From Cyclospora cayetanensis (lineage: Eukaryota; Apicomplexa; Conoidasida; Eucoccidiorida; Eimeriidae), in the NCBI RefSeq assembly GCF_002999335.1, contig NW_020312036.1, forward strand, positions 868,001 through 932,000: a DNA stretch of 64,000 nucleotides. Reading direction: 5' to 3'. The notes under the pieces were generated by a model. That model did not search any database, was not told where the DNA came from, and saw only the letters and a program-made list of their open reading frames with translations. This document shows, piece by piece, positions 31,606 through 44,035 of this stretch (positions are counted from its first letter, which is position 1; the number at the start of each line of letters is the position of its first letter). The translations under genes were made by a program, and so were the position numbers.

Positions 31606-34600
31606 ATGCGCTCTTTTCTGGTGTACATCGCTGTTGTGCTTCCTGAAACACCAGGACAAAGCTACGGCGCTTACAAGTCTCTCATCGGATGCTGGGCAGT
31701 TGGCGAATTCTCTCTGTTCCTTGATAAGTACGTTGACATGGCAAAGCAGCGCGTGGCGCATGTGTGCATGCGTGCAAGCAGGGGTCCACTAGGGGGTGTC
31801 CAAACTGGGGGTGGGAGCGTTCGCGTTTGAATAGTGGCTTTTTCATAGGTGAAACGCTGAGGCGCGCGAATCTATTATTTTTAAGCTGCCTGCTTTGTCC
31901 GCAGAGTCCAGTCAGATCCGTTCGCGCCTCCAAGTTGCTTTCGCCTGCGCCTGCCACAGGCCTACGCACAGTGCGTATTTTGGAAGTTGCACTTTTCGTG
32001 CTTTCCTTCCTTTGCGATGATGCGCAGCTTTACAATCTTTGCAAGCTGCTCCTTGTGCGTGCTCTCCTTTTGTTCCTCTCAAGGTTTCCACCACATCTTT
32101 TTGCATCATTCATCCGCAACGTGGCGCTCTGCGATTTCCTCACGCGAAAGTTCTTTGAGGCTATCGCCAGGGGAGGCGTTCTTGGAGTGGACGATGCGGG
32201 GGTCCAGGGAGGATGGCATGACAGCAAGGTGGCCCACGAAATTGCTTTTTGGAGCTGCCCTATCATCGGGAGAAACATTAGTAGCAGCTGCAGCTACAGC
32301 ACCGTATTCCTCTGTTACCAATGCGCCTAGTTCGGGCCTGCTTTTGTGCATGCATCAGCCGGACAACATTCGGATAGACAAGCCGGGACAGTACGTCTTG
32401 CCGAGGAGTTCAATGGTTGTCACCCCAGAATACGTAGAGGCGAGGTGTACCATAGGGCTCCCTGTAAGTTGCACTTTCCCGCTTGCTGAGCGCTCCCACT
32501 TGAAGTGTACGTTTCCCTCCTCTCTGCCAAGCCGCCCGAAGCCTCACCCGCACACGCACCGTGGCGATGATTTCGCCCTCACATTTCATGAGTACTATAC
32601 GATGGGGAGGAGCTTACCTCCGAGGAAACACTGCACTTCATGCCGGGCCGTATATTTGCGTGCCCGCGTGCATGCGCGATGATTTAAGCGCGTTTTTTCT
32701 GCATATGCGTCTTCCACTGTCAACAGTAGAATCGCCTCAAGTTGCGGCTGTCATGCAGGCTCGCGGTCGAAGAATTGAGGGGCGCAGAGCGGCGCAGCTG
32801 CTCTGCCACAGGCTACCCGAGCTGGTTCGGCGCGTCATGAAGTACAGTAGCCTGGATCCCGTAGCACTTCAGCGTCATGTTGAATGCGTAGAAGACCAGG
32901 AATGTAAGCAGAGAGCTTGCAGGGTGCAGAGATCACCCGATGCAACGACTGCCTGCAGCTGCTCGTTGGTGGGGGCTCTACAGAACACTTTAGCTTACTG
33001 CCCCAGGCTCCCGCTAGAATGTCCAACGCCGAGTTGAGTCATGTGGTTTTACCATCTGCATCCTGCAGTTTTACGGTCCAAATTGAAAGAAAAGGGACTA
33101 ACTTCCTTCGTGGCGAACGGCGCCTGTCTGCCTCGGAGATCGGGGGTTGACGATGCACCAATGACCAGAGAACAGGTAAACCGCGCGTGCAAGTTTCTAC
33201 TGAGGCTTTTGAATCGGGCCTTAGCCGCATTTAAGGACTACCTTTTCTTCTTTCCGATTTTTCTGGCCTTCTCATGATGCTGATAACCATTCAAATGGTA
33301 GTGTAATGCTACCGCGGCTCGTCACGGACGCCGCTTCTTACCTACGCGTTCATTCTCGCATGACAGCTGGATAGGCGCGAACAGTTTGCCCATGCGGCGA
33401 ACTGATATCTCCAGCCCCGTGTAGGCGTGTCAAGACTGTGCTGCCTCTGCAATATGATGCCCGATTTGCCAGCCTTGTATATAGAGCACGCTGCTTTTTG
33501 TCTCTTCCTACATCGATCGGTGCTCAAGTTTTTGATAAAGCATTTGTTTGGGGGCTTTGACGGGGTCAAGCTTTCAGCATTCATGGTCAGACTGACGTGC
33601 GTGCTTTATCGTGTGGTTTGGCAGTTCTCAGTTGTGCCGTTGTACGTCGTTGCAGGACCCCAATTTGGTGCTTTTCCAGTCACCTCCGAACTTGGAGTGC
33701 GAGTTCACCCTTCCAAACACCGGCAAGGGTAGGATGAGCGCTTGATGAAGAGTCCGTATTTGTATGCATCCAACTTTCTAAGTCATTTAGAAATGAGGCG
33801 TTTCCGTAGCGTACCTGATTTCTTATCCTAGAAACCAGAAACACTAAATGTCCTGCGGCAGAAGTGCACTGCGGACCCCGCCGCGTGTGGGGTGCAGGCA
33901 CACCACTTGTATTCTTCGTAGCATCTTATTTGCGTCCTTATAGAATCGCTTTCTCTGTGTATATGCGCTTCCTCATTCTATTCCGATTTTCATCTGGTGG
34001 GAAGGAGGATGTCTTGCTTTTCCTGTGAATTCAGTCCGTGGGATGGGCATCCCTAGAGGAATAACTCTCATCGTTGGCGGGGGTTTCCACGGGAAATCGA
34101 CAATGCTGGAGGCGCTTCAGGTTGGAGTGTACAACAAGGTCCCAGGAGATGGACGAGAGTTTGTTGTTACGGAACCCCAGGCAGTGAAAGTGAGAACGAT
34201 GATTCACGAATATCAGAGATTAGCGGGTAATCAAAAAGCCAATAGATTTGCTTCAGGATCCCTTTCGTCATTTTGCTTCCTTATTTCCGTCTGCGTAAAG
34301 CTCCGTGCCTGTTTTCTGTGGGGAATGCTACCACACAGATTCGGGCGGAAGACGGCAGAATGGTGACTTCTGTAGGTGAGTTAGTCAGCAGCCAGTCATC
34401 TGTGGCCCTTGCTCCTCTGATGTCCGCTTGGATTGCCATTTCCCTTCCACTGCTTTGTATGTTGTCCTTCTCGCTGCCTTTTTGTATTTTTGCAGACATC
34501 TCCCCCTTTATAAGCAACTTGCCGTTCGGGAAGAGCACCTCCTATTTTTCATCAGCGGACGCCTCGGGCAGCACCTCCCAGGCCGCCAATATAATGGAGG

Positions 34601-37069
34601 CGCTCGAGTTCGGGGCATCTGCACTTCTGATTGATGAAGACACATGCGCCACTAACTTCATGATTCGAGACGCACGAATGCAAGCCCTTGTTGGTAAATT
34701 CGCATAGCTCAACAACACGAAACTTCACAATTTTACCTCTCTACTTGAAACAGAATATGAAATGAAATATGCCTGTCTACGTTTTTGTGCACAAACTTGC
34801 AAGTGGAATGCTTTAAGTATGCTGCACAGAAGTAATGCTCCAAATATCTCTCCCACTTTTATGAACTCTACTAAGTGGCTCAAGTGGCAATATTCATATG
34901 GAGCGGTAGTTTGACGTATGTGTGTCCAGCAAAAGAAAAGGAACCCATAACTCCATTTCTTTTTCGGGTGAAACGTCTCTTCACGGAATTGAATGTGTCG
35001 ACGGTCATGGTCATTGGAGGCAGTGGCGACTTCTTTGAGGTGGCGGACGTTGTGCTGCAATTTGATAAATACCAGGCGTACAACGTCACACAAAAAGCTA
35101 AGGAAATCGTCAAGCAATTCGCATCTAAAGAAGCGGGGCAGGTAAGTAATCAGAAGACGAAACAAGTAAAGGTGTGACCTTGGCTATGGAAAGTGAAGCT
35201 GTCGCTTGTAGCTAGGGAAAGTGACTGCAAGGTGATAAGTTATGCGCTTGCCTCCTTCCGTACCTCTGAGGCACACAACATTGTCATGCCAATTGCTTGA
35301 TTTATAATATATGGGCATATGTCGTTATTCGATCTCACTATTCGGTTGCACCTTCGTGCCTCTTGTCTCGAAGCACTTTTATCCCCTTTATTATGTTGTC
35401 CGCGACAGAAAGTTCCTCACATGCTTGCCTTTGCTCATTTTAAACCACACTCTCCTCCATTTTGCATTCTAACTTTTGAAGTTACAACGTCATCATTTGG
35501 TGTGCTGTGCTTTTGATTCAAGCTTGCTCTGCAAACGCCTCTGAGCCATGCGAACGTTCCCTTTGGGCCAATTAGGCAGCGAGTGGCAGTGGAAGGTGCG
35601 TTGGCTTTGTATTCCTGAAGCTTAACTGTATTTTTGAACCCAAGGTTCCGTTATGACTACATGACTGGATTCAGCTCCTTATTTAACTCTACATTTGAAA
35701 AATGAGGAAGGAGCAACGTGCCCGTGCTGCTCCTGACACCCAATACTACTGCGAAGTTTTAGTGAAGTCTTCCAGGAAGAAATGCCCATTGATGGCCTTT
35801 TGCGATATGAATACGATGTAGCTTTACGCCTTTTGCGGGAATGCAAGTCAACTGTGGTCATGTGTGCCGCTCCATCCACCGATTTCCCCTCGCGTCATGC
35901 TCCTGCTGTGTTGCTTCTGGTTGTTATACATGCTTGGCGCTTCACTCTGTTTTTGGATTGGTTTACCTCTTGCACAGAGAGTTTGCATCCAAAGGGGAAA
36001 GTGAAAGTTGGGGGCACACGCGCGATTGCCTATGGCGGTACTTCCATCGACGTGACTGGCGTGGAGCAACTGGTAGACAACTCGCAAACAAGAGGGATTG
36101 CCTGTTTTATCCAGAAGATCGCAGAGAACTACGAACAAATGAAAAGAGGCGGGAAGCGGTAAGTAACACTTTTGGAGGCCGGGAAAGCACTTAGAGGATG
36201 ATTTTATCCGTACCCGGAACTTCAAAACCGTTAAAGGAAAATTCAGTCAATCGGCAATACAAAAATATGTATGTATGTGATCTGTGGCATATTTATCCCC
36301 AAGAACACTGCATTTTGTCTGTTCGTATGCTTTCGAATACAACGAAGGTAGATTACATATTTGTATTCGTATATAAGTGTGTCGTGCGATTCAGAAGCCT
36401 TAGAAGCATGATTGAGGCTCAGTATGAGAAAGTTGTACATGGGTCACCTGCCGGTACGCTGCGAACACAGCTTATCAGATTCAGTGGCCAACTATAAAAT
36501 GAGCACGTACATAACAGTATTTTAGGCTTCATGCAGCACAGTTGATGCCCTACTGATGCGGAACAAATGAGTCACACCAACGAATTTTGCTCTTTCCTCT
36601 GCCGTCCCTGATCAGTTGGGCAGCAAAGGCTCAGCATATCCAGCAGGAGCTCATGTTTCTGGCTTAATTCCACATGTAATGTATGTATCTCTATCTTATG
36701 AGCCACTTGTTCTGCAGGCTGCACGCATCCGCTCTTGGATTGCCTAAGCACGTGGCACTACCCAGTCGTAGGTCGTCATTAGCTTTGGGAGCTGTTTTTT
36801 TCAGTATCCGCTGGTGCATTCCTTTAACTATTATCTCCTCGTTGAGTTCACAGACTAAGGTCGTACACCAACTTCAATATTTTTGTGAGTATTTTCTGCA
36901 GGGCGATCTTGCTTTACCACGCGCACTTGAGGTACGGGTCCATGGTTCCCTATTAAGGGTAATATTCTACCCTGCGTGATACTTACGTTTCCTTTGGTTC
37001 TTTTGATTCCGTTGCCAGAATGTGGCTCATTTGAATGGTGGTGATGAGGGAGAAATCTATGAGCAGTAA
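31606..37069 (+). CDS. ABC-class ATPase, PF09818 family
   Basis: Seventeen exons join in perfect phase to 593 residues: 31606-31727, 31905-31970, 32084-32228, 32359-32463, 32759-32903, 33069-33175, 33656-33728, 34035-34189, 34339-34375, 34496-34693, 34930-35141, 35523-35595, 35978-36158, 36395-36442, 36718-36751, 36902-36931 and 37019-37069. Family blocks appear in order: QSYGAYKSLIG, VQSDPFAPPS, DFLTRKFFEAI, IDKPGQYVLPRSS, ARGRRIEG, SFVANGACLPRRSGVDD, Walker A in IVGGGFHGKSTMLEAL, PGDGREFVVTEP, the signature-like DASGSTSQAANI, Walker B LLIDEDTCATNFMIRD, VIGGSGDFFEVAD, IDVTGVEQLVDNSQTRGIA and GDLALPRALE. Length equals that of prokaryotic members (about 570). It has no membrane segments, so it is a soluble ATPase, not a transporter. 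Cellular role is unknown. The start at ATG 31606 is the least certain point. Confidence 0.9.
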
Positions 37070-37740
37070 CCAGTGTCAACGTTGGATTGTGGGACAGCCG
37101 TATCTGCAAGGGATTGTCCCTAATTAATGCAGCTCTAGTCGTAGTGGAAAATGCAATATTTTCTAGAGTAGGATATTCATCGCCAATTTTATGACACAAA
37201 CGTATCTGCCGTACGAATCGCAGTTATTAGTCATTCTTTCATCGGTACATGTTAATTTGCGGGATTCATCGCTTTTTTGTATCCAGATTGGATGTGCAAT
37301 AAGTCGGCTTCGCGGTTTGAAGATCTCTGAGGTGATTTAAATAAAACTCTAATGAAGGTATCGAAGTTATAAGGGCAACATTTGGGGAGTTCTTTGTCGC
37401 AATGTTCTCGTTCGAGTGAACTTGGCTTAGGGTAGTTGCTTGTTATATGATGCAAATTGAGGAAATCGTCGTATCCTTTTCCCGTGCTTGACAAGCTTCT
37501 AGGCTAGCTCGTCTTTTGCGATGCCTTTTTCCTTAAGATTTTAAGTTTTGTTAACATGTTACTTCTGTAAATTGTGTGGGATGGAACTTACGCTATAAGC
37601 GCCCTGGCCCTCTCGACGGTTTTTCGTTGGGTTCTTATTTCATGTCTGAGTTGCGCAATCCTTTGTCGGTCATAGTTCATCCTTTCCTGAGGGAAACGAT
37701 AAATAAATGCCATATGATTATCATTCAGGCATATATTTTA

Positions 37741-38882
37741 ACTGGTTTCTTGTAGGCCCGTGATGTTTACTAAACTAGCTTTAAAGTGACCTTCTTCCCA
37801 AGTTTCACCTGTGGTGACATTGTCCTTTCTAGATCCTCTTGGTTCTGGGGGCTCATCAATGCATGTAGTTCGCTCTCCGCTTCCTATGTTCTGCGCTTTG
37901 GGTCCAACTGTAGCGTAGTCACATGAAAATTCACTCCTGACCTTCTCGTTCTTTCGTTGAAGGTCAGCTGATGTATTTTCTTGCATAGCTCTTCCCCGAT
38001 AATTGATATCGTAGCAAGACTAACCTGCAGGGCTGTCTATGCCCATAGCTATATCCAGAACACCTTGAGCAGCCGCTTTCTTCTCGGGGTCACTGTTGTA
38101 ATCACAATGGACCAGTTTCAGAAGCACAAGGGTTTCGTGGGTATACTCACTCTTCTTCCTCAGGTTTTGGGGCGTAAATGGCATAAACTCCCGCGCCTTT
38201 TAGCGCTTCTGAAAAAAAATGTTTCATAATTGCACCAGCAACGCTTTTACCCAGAGAACACCGCGAAAACGCAGGCAGAAAACAAGGGAAGCGAGAGCCA
38301 AGGCCGCGAGAAACTTGCACAACGAGTACCTACCTGGATTCGCCGTTGCTAGTTCCCTTATTTCCATTGTTAGCCCTGCGAGCTTGAAAAAAGGGTTCAT
38401 CTCCAACGCATTTTTGAGATCTGGATGTGTCATGAGTTGGGTGATCTAGTAGTGTGCCTCTCGACAAGTAGGCTGTACCCTTGGACACTTTTTCCAGCTT
38501 TGTGGCTGCAGGAAGTCAAATCTAGGGTTGTCAGTAAACATAGCTCTTAAGATAAACGTATTTACCAGCAGAATCGGCCAGTGGGTTGCTCTCATTTCCT
38601 GTAGGTCATGATGAGGTGCTTTGACCCACGCAAACATCGGGATTAAAGAACCGTACCCGCCTGTTGTTGCGGTACTGGCGGCGCAGCTTCAGCTGGGGCT
38701 GCTCCTGTTGACACTGGAGGTGCTTGTTTTTCTGCTACTGCAGAGAACCGTCCTGCTAAGTCATGTCGCTTGAGATTTGGGGACGGTTGAACTCTGTACC
38801 CAGCGCTTGCATTCAGTCCCAAAGTGCAGATTGCAACAACTAGACGTAAGAAACCCGTCATTTCTAAGCATTTGGTGATCAT
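37741..38882 (-). CDS. Secreted protein with signal peptide, family unknown
   Basis: Exons on the minus strand are 38882-38657, 38598-38566, 38505-38334, about 38205-38145, about 38092-38028 and about 37984-37741. All joins are in phase except that between the third and fourth, where a small exon or another splice site may be missed. The start ATG (or an in-frame ATG seven codons on) begins a classical signal peptide (TGFLRLVVAICTLGLNASAG). An Ala/Pro/Gln-rich linker follows, then a charged soluble region with three or four scattered cysteines (QKCVGD, FSCDYAT, TTCIDEP) and no transmembrane or GPI-type tail. It ends NITGLQETS. Coccidian surface antigens, microneme and oocyst-wall proteins share this layout, but I cannot place it in a family. 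It lies tail to tail with the ABC-class ATPase. Confidence 0.65.
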
Positions 38883-39851
38883 TAATAAAACAAACAGGGA
38901 TAAATTTATCGCATATCCTGAGGTCGAAACAAACTAAGGTACACCTGAGCATACACCTGAAATGTTGTATGGCCAGTGGACACCATCAAAAACGGTGCTT
39001 AACATTGCCCGATGCATCCCGGCTGCGAAAAAGGAGCAGTAGATGCCGACATATTTGCAAACTTGAACTTTTGCAGGGTCGTGTGAAATGCAACCAGCTG
39101 GTTGCCTTGTAATTCGTGGCGCAATGGTGCTGAACACTGTGAGAGGTCATGATCATGGTGGAAACGGAGGACAAGGGCATTCTACTGATGAATAAGAATA
39201 TGCGCAGCAATGAAATCAAAGACTTTTAATGCAGAAAACGCTCCCGTATGCATTTTGTCCCGACGCAGAGGCATAATCCAGCGACAACTCAGAAGGCATT
39301 TCGGGGCATGTTCCTGCATGGAGTGGTCTGAATTATCTTGGAAACCGGGCCACCCGATATGCACCATTTCACATCCGAATGGGCTACTGCCGCATTTGGA
39401 AAAAAACAGCGAACGAATGGAACTGGGAAAGCATGAACTAACCGGTTCATTCTTGCTGCCCGTCGGCTCGTCTGAGAGCACCGAATGGTAGCTATAGTGA
39501 CTCCCCTCTTTCACTGCCTCTTATCGATTTGAACCCCAGTCCCCGATGTTGATGCACCTCCAGATTCTTTGCAGACAGCCTGCATCGAAGATATGGATGG
39601 TGTTTACTTTTCCCTTCAGGTGACCGAGGGGCCACTGGATCAAAGGATTAATACACACATTAATGCATAAAGTGGGCGGGTTGGCCGTCTTCAATTGAGA
39701 GGAGATACTTGGTCCAACTAAAGCTCACGCGGACGAACTAGGTCCGCACTGAACTCGCAGGAATGCAGGCATGGCATTCTCCGTTTCCCACACATAACTG
39801 AGTTCGCAGTACTCGAGTGTAAAACAGACTTATCCAAACTTACTGCAGCCT
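38883..39851. other. Intergenic region, no gene recognised
   Basis: This spans from the start of the secreted-protein gene to the 3' end of the AP endonuclease gene. Frames on both strands at 39182-39514 overlap and have no domain. It should hold the promoter of the secreted-protein gene. Confidence 0.5.
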
Positions 39852-41302
39852 TCATTCGATTGCAGTCAGAGAGCGCAGCTTTGGTTCGGAAAGCCGCAAC
39901 ATAACAGGGCAGTGGTCTGACCCAAAGAAGCGTCTCTGCATTACACAGGAACACGAAGCGCGTTAAAACTGCCTGGACCTGTATAATCTTCCATGCCTGT
40001 ACTTATGCACACCATGTAACGTAACTGACAAAAAGTACTAGCACACCTCTGGCAGCAAAAAATGGCCGCCTACTCTTGAACACCGCTATCTGAATCGATG
40101 GTTTAAAAGGCTAATCCATTCTACAGAACCTGATCTCACCCTGGGGAAAGCCTGGCCCACGATTTCCACCGAAGAGACACATGAAAGCAGCTCCTCGCTG
40201 GCGAACTGCAAACGTATGACGCCGACAGCACTAGAGAAAGCCATTAAGGGCGCGTGTTCTAGGATAATATCCCTGAATCGGTGTATCGCATGGGCGTGCA
40301 GCAAAGACCATACCGCGTGGTCTAGACGCATTCCCCGAGCAGATGACAGGCTTCTATCTTCCTTGTATCCTGAGATTGAACCAGTAAAAAAGAAACTCGT
40401 CATACAGGCCTTAATATGCCACAGGCCCCTTTACCACCCCTCATGCGCTTGGCTGAAGTGCCCACCCTCCCAAACGGGGCACGATTTCACAATATCGGAC
40501 GCATAAAATTCACAGTACTACTCATGGCAACGTAACAAATTGACACAGTACGAGCACTGAGGCGTAGCCATACGGGACTTCCAGAATGGCATCTGCAGAC
40601 CGGATGCCCACCCACGCACCGCGCCAGGTGTACGCCGAGTCCTGGACTGGCGGGGGTGTGCTTCTTGGGTTTTGATGTCGATAAACGTCAACAAGCTTGC
40701 TGCGGTAACATAGAAGCGATTGCAGAAAGCCGTTTTGTGCCACATCAGCAAGCACTCAAAAGGTAGCAGCACTCTGTGGCCTCGATTTTGCTGGTGAATA
40801 TACTGCTGTAGTTTCTGTCCGCAACTGCAGTGACACATAAACCTTAGGATTTACGCACCCCGCATGCAAAATCTCTTGGAGTCGCGCCCTCTCCGCGTCC
40901 GTACACCCTGGTTGCCCCACATTCTCCTGCGGCGCAAACGGTTCAACGAAATTGTTCGCTTCCTCCCTTTCTACCCCAGATATTGCAACAAGGGAGGAAG
41001 CAAAGGTGGCGGCTGGTTACCCCCGCCTGTTGGCAAGCGCCCTACTGGCTTTAGTTTTGGATCAGGCGAATGCGCGCTTCTAAATATCTTCGGATGAGAG
41101 AGGTCCAAGTCTGTTGGTGCGCTGCAGAACAACATAGCGGACTACCACCTCTCAGTCACAGAAGTTCTGACTGTACAGCATATATAAGTGGACACAAAAG
41201 GTGCTTTACGGGGTAGTGCGGCTGTACTTATACATCACACCATTATCTCTGAGACTCAATGCCCTAGTGTCAATGAGTGTCATACGAGATACTCCTGGAG
41301 GC

Positions 41303-41354
<52 letters not shown>

Positions 41355-44035
41355 GTTGGGTAGTTGTTCATTTGCTGCGGCCCTAAGCATTGGGACAGAT
41401 GGATGTGCTAAGCTTGAAATTCCATATATCATATAAATCTGGTGTTCCTCGGTGTGCTGGTATCAGGGAGAAAATAACCGCTTCATAGTGCCGGCTGAGG
41501 GGCCTCACCAGTTCGCATCTCCCATCCAGATGAGGGGCTTCTGTTCTGACCGATGCAGAAACGGCACATAAACGGGCAGTGAAACCGACCAGAGGTTGGC
41601 TGGATGCCACTGTCTGTGTTGCGGAAAGCACAGTCTTTGAGCCCGTCACCTGTAAACTGGGCATTGCTGGTGCGGTTTGGCGTACGTCGTTTCACGAAAG
41701 CGAGGAGTTCTTCATCCCATTTCTTTCGCCTTTGGAAGCTCTGCTCCGCCCATCCATTGTTTGGGGAATACCTAACAATCATTGGTCGGCGTAAATGCAC
41801 GAAGGGGCAAGGAGGCTGGCTGCATGACTGTACGCAGCAACCCCGATCCAAGCTCCCAGGCAAAGCACGGCGGACCAGGGACCCCTAGAACTAGCTTGCG
41901 TTCACATGAAGGAAGGAAGACGGTCACATAAAAGCACGGGCGAGGCGGCTAAGAGGGTAGCAGGGGTGTCGATGCGGCGCAACAGTTAGAGACTCACGTC
42001 GTGAGAAACGCAAGCCGCCCAAAATCCGCTATGATCACTCTCCCTTCCTGCAAACCGCATTTTGCTAGAACCAGCGACGACGCTTTTTTGCGCATCCCGA
42101 TCATTAGAAGCGTGGGTTTCTTGTGTCATGGCAAACAGCAGATGAGTGCAAAATGCACCGCTTTCACGGCCCCGACTGTCAATTTTCGTATCAAATGTAC
42201 GAATTCGTGTTACAGAAGCTCTGTAGCCGCAGAGAGGCAGAAAGGTGGCTAAGACACAAATTGCAAAGCAGCGCACCGCATGGTGAACATTAGGGTCCGT
42301 TTCGTTCAAATTGTACCTCAGCGCCTCTACCTGAGGCACACGCGAAACCGCCTGCCAAGTGGGGTACACTGCAACACGAAGTTGGACCGGGTGCGAATGC
42401 AGACAGCTTTACGCGCACGACGAGGAGCCCCAATGTGGATGCGAAATCGAGTCTCAGCTGCTAAGTGGCAGAGCCCTATACACCGCGGGTCGCTCGTGGC
42501 AAAAGCACATCAATTTACGCGCCCGACCTTGAGATGTCGTCGTAGCAGCAAAAACTGTCCTGCAAAACAAGCACTTACAGACACCCTGTTGGAGTGCGTC
42601 AGAGCCCTCTCCTATAAAACATCCATGAGAACAACACATTTCTGGGATTAACTGCCCCACGACATGCAGTCTGCTCAGACATACCGCTGTACTTCCAGTC
42701 TGCGAGGGACATGAGCACTTTGTAATCCGGGAGGGTCTTTAACGCCTCGCGCAAAGCAGCAGCAATCTGCTCAATCTCTCGACGCTCGGCAGCAGAGGCA
42801 GTCGGGTCCGCTTCAATTCTGACAGCGCCTCTGTGCCGCGGCAATCCATCTCCCTTGCGACAGCCTATACACCCTAGCACCTGCCACACTCAAGGAATGC
42901 TGAGTAGCACGTCTGCCGCAGGCGCGAGGTTGTGCGCAAGCATGAGGAGCTTTGTGAAATGCAGAATATGGCGGAAAGGAAGGCAACAGCCTGCCCGCTT
43001 TCTCACCTGGAGGACCCAGCGCGGGGAGCCGGATCTCCTGAAGACAAATCACGTCCTTCGCGAAAAGGGTCCGCAGAAGCATAATAAACACAGAGCTCCG
43101 TGGGCTAGAATGTCATAGAAAAGATGCGTGTTTTTTTCCACGCGCGTAATGTAATACGCGAGCACATGGAGCTCGCCAGTCGCTGGCGCCTAGGTGCGGG
43201 CACTCGCAAGCTACGCCCCTTGAGGCCGGCTGGTTGTCGGCAAATGGTGCTGCAAACACGGGATGTGTCTTCTCACTGGCTTTGCTTCTTCGATATAGGC
43301 TGCGAACTGCCGCCACTGAGACGCCCTTACTCTTGGCAGCAAGCCGTTCAAGTTCCAGGTGAGGAAAGAGAGGGGTAGCGGGTCGTCCACTGTGACGAGC
43401 CCGACCTCTGGCACAGAGCTCCAAATGGCTGGGGATCCTTGTGAAGCACAGCAGGTAGCAGGGGGCTGTCTTAGTCGAGGCGAGGGAATGACGCGAGGTG
43501 TCTTTGCGGCCCGGCCTGTTTGTGTGTGCGAGTGACCCAGAGTGCGCTTGGTTGCTGCACCGCGCTTCGTGGATTTGGCTGGTTCCTCGCTGTCTGTCGG
43601 AGAGGTTGCAATGCAAATGGGATCTTCAGGAGCATTGCCACTATTCACGCGCAGCGGAGACGCTGCGGTGTCTGCGGATGGTCGCCCCGGTGTCGTGGCG
43701 ACCCCCTTCGCTGTGGCGGCCATCGGGTCGGAGGAGTGCCAGCCTTCTGGTATGCGAGAAAGTGTGGTCGGTGATGTTTGCATCCAGAGAATACGAACGC
43801 GGAGGGGCCTTATGATGGGGAGTGTGCGTACAGATGAGCATGCAGCCGACCCCAGCGACCGAGGTCTCACTCCACTGCGCGTGGTCTGATGACTGGAAGC
43901 GGGCTCCCTGCGTACGGCAGAGTTCTTGGTCAAAAAAGTGCTTAGTGCTGGCTGCGTTCTTGAAAGTGGTAAGAAGAAGCTAGAAGCTCCTGCAAGACAA
44001 GCTCGGAAACACATGGACTCGGGAGCACAGAGCAT
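39852..44035 (-). CDS. AP endonuclease, ExoIII/APE1 family
   Basis: The enzyme cuts DNA 5' of abasic sites in base excision repair. Minus-strand exons: 44035-43277, 43104-43007, 42873-42685, 42559-42528, 42330-42277, 42047-41998, 41771-41686, 41545-41509, one near 41000-40868, 40699-40620, 40369-40140 and 39935-39852. Joined blocks are SFLTWNLNGLLPRVR (substrate Asn), DVICLQEIRL (metal-binding Glu), SLADWKYSG, EGRVIIADF, TYSPNNGWAEQSF (catalytic Tyr), KPLIWMGDAN (Asp and Asn), QPGCTDAERARL, YTWRG, GMRLDHAVW and FGSDHCPVML (final Asp-His). All active-site residues known from APE1 are therefore present. An N-terminal extension of about 220 residues, rich in Ser, Arg, Ala and Pro, may target an organelle (mitochondrion or apicoplast). 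Phase between the first two exons is not reconciled, and an exon may be missing near 41480-41050. Confidence 0.88.
41303..41352. repeat. TA microsatellite in an intron
   Basis: A near-pure TA run lies in the AP endonuclease intron below 41509. Confidence 0.95.
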
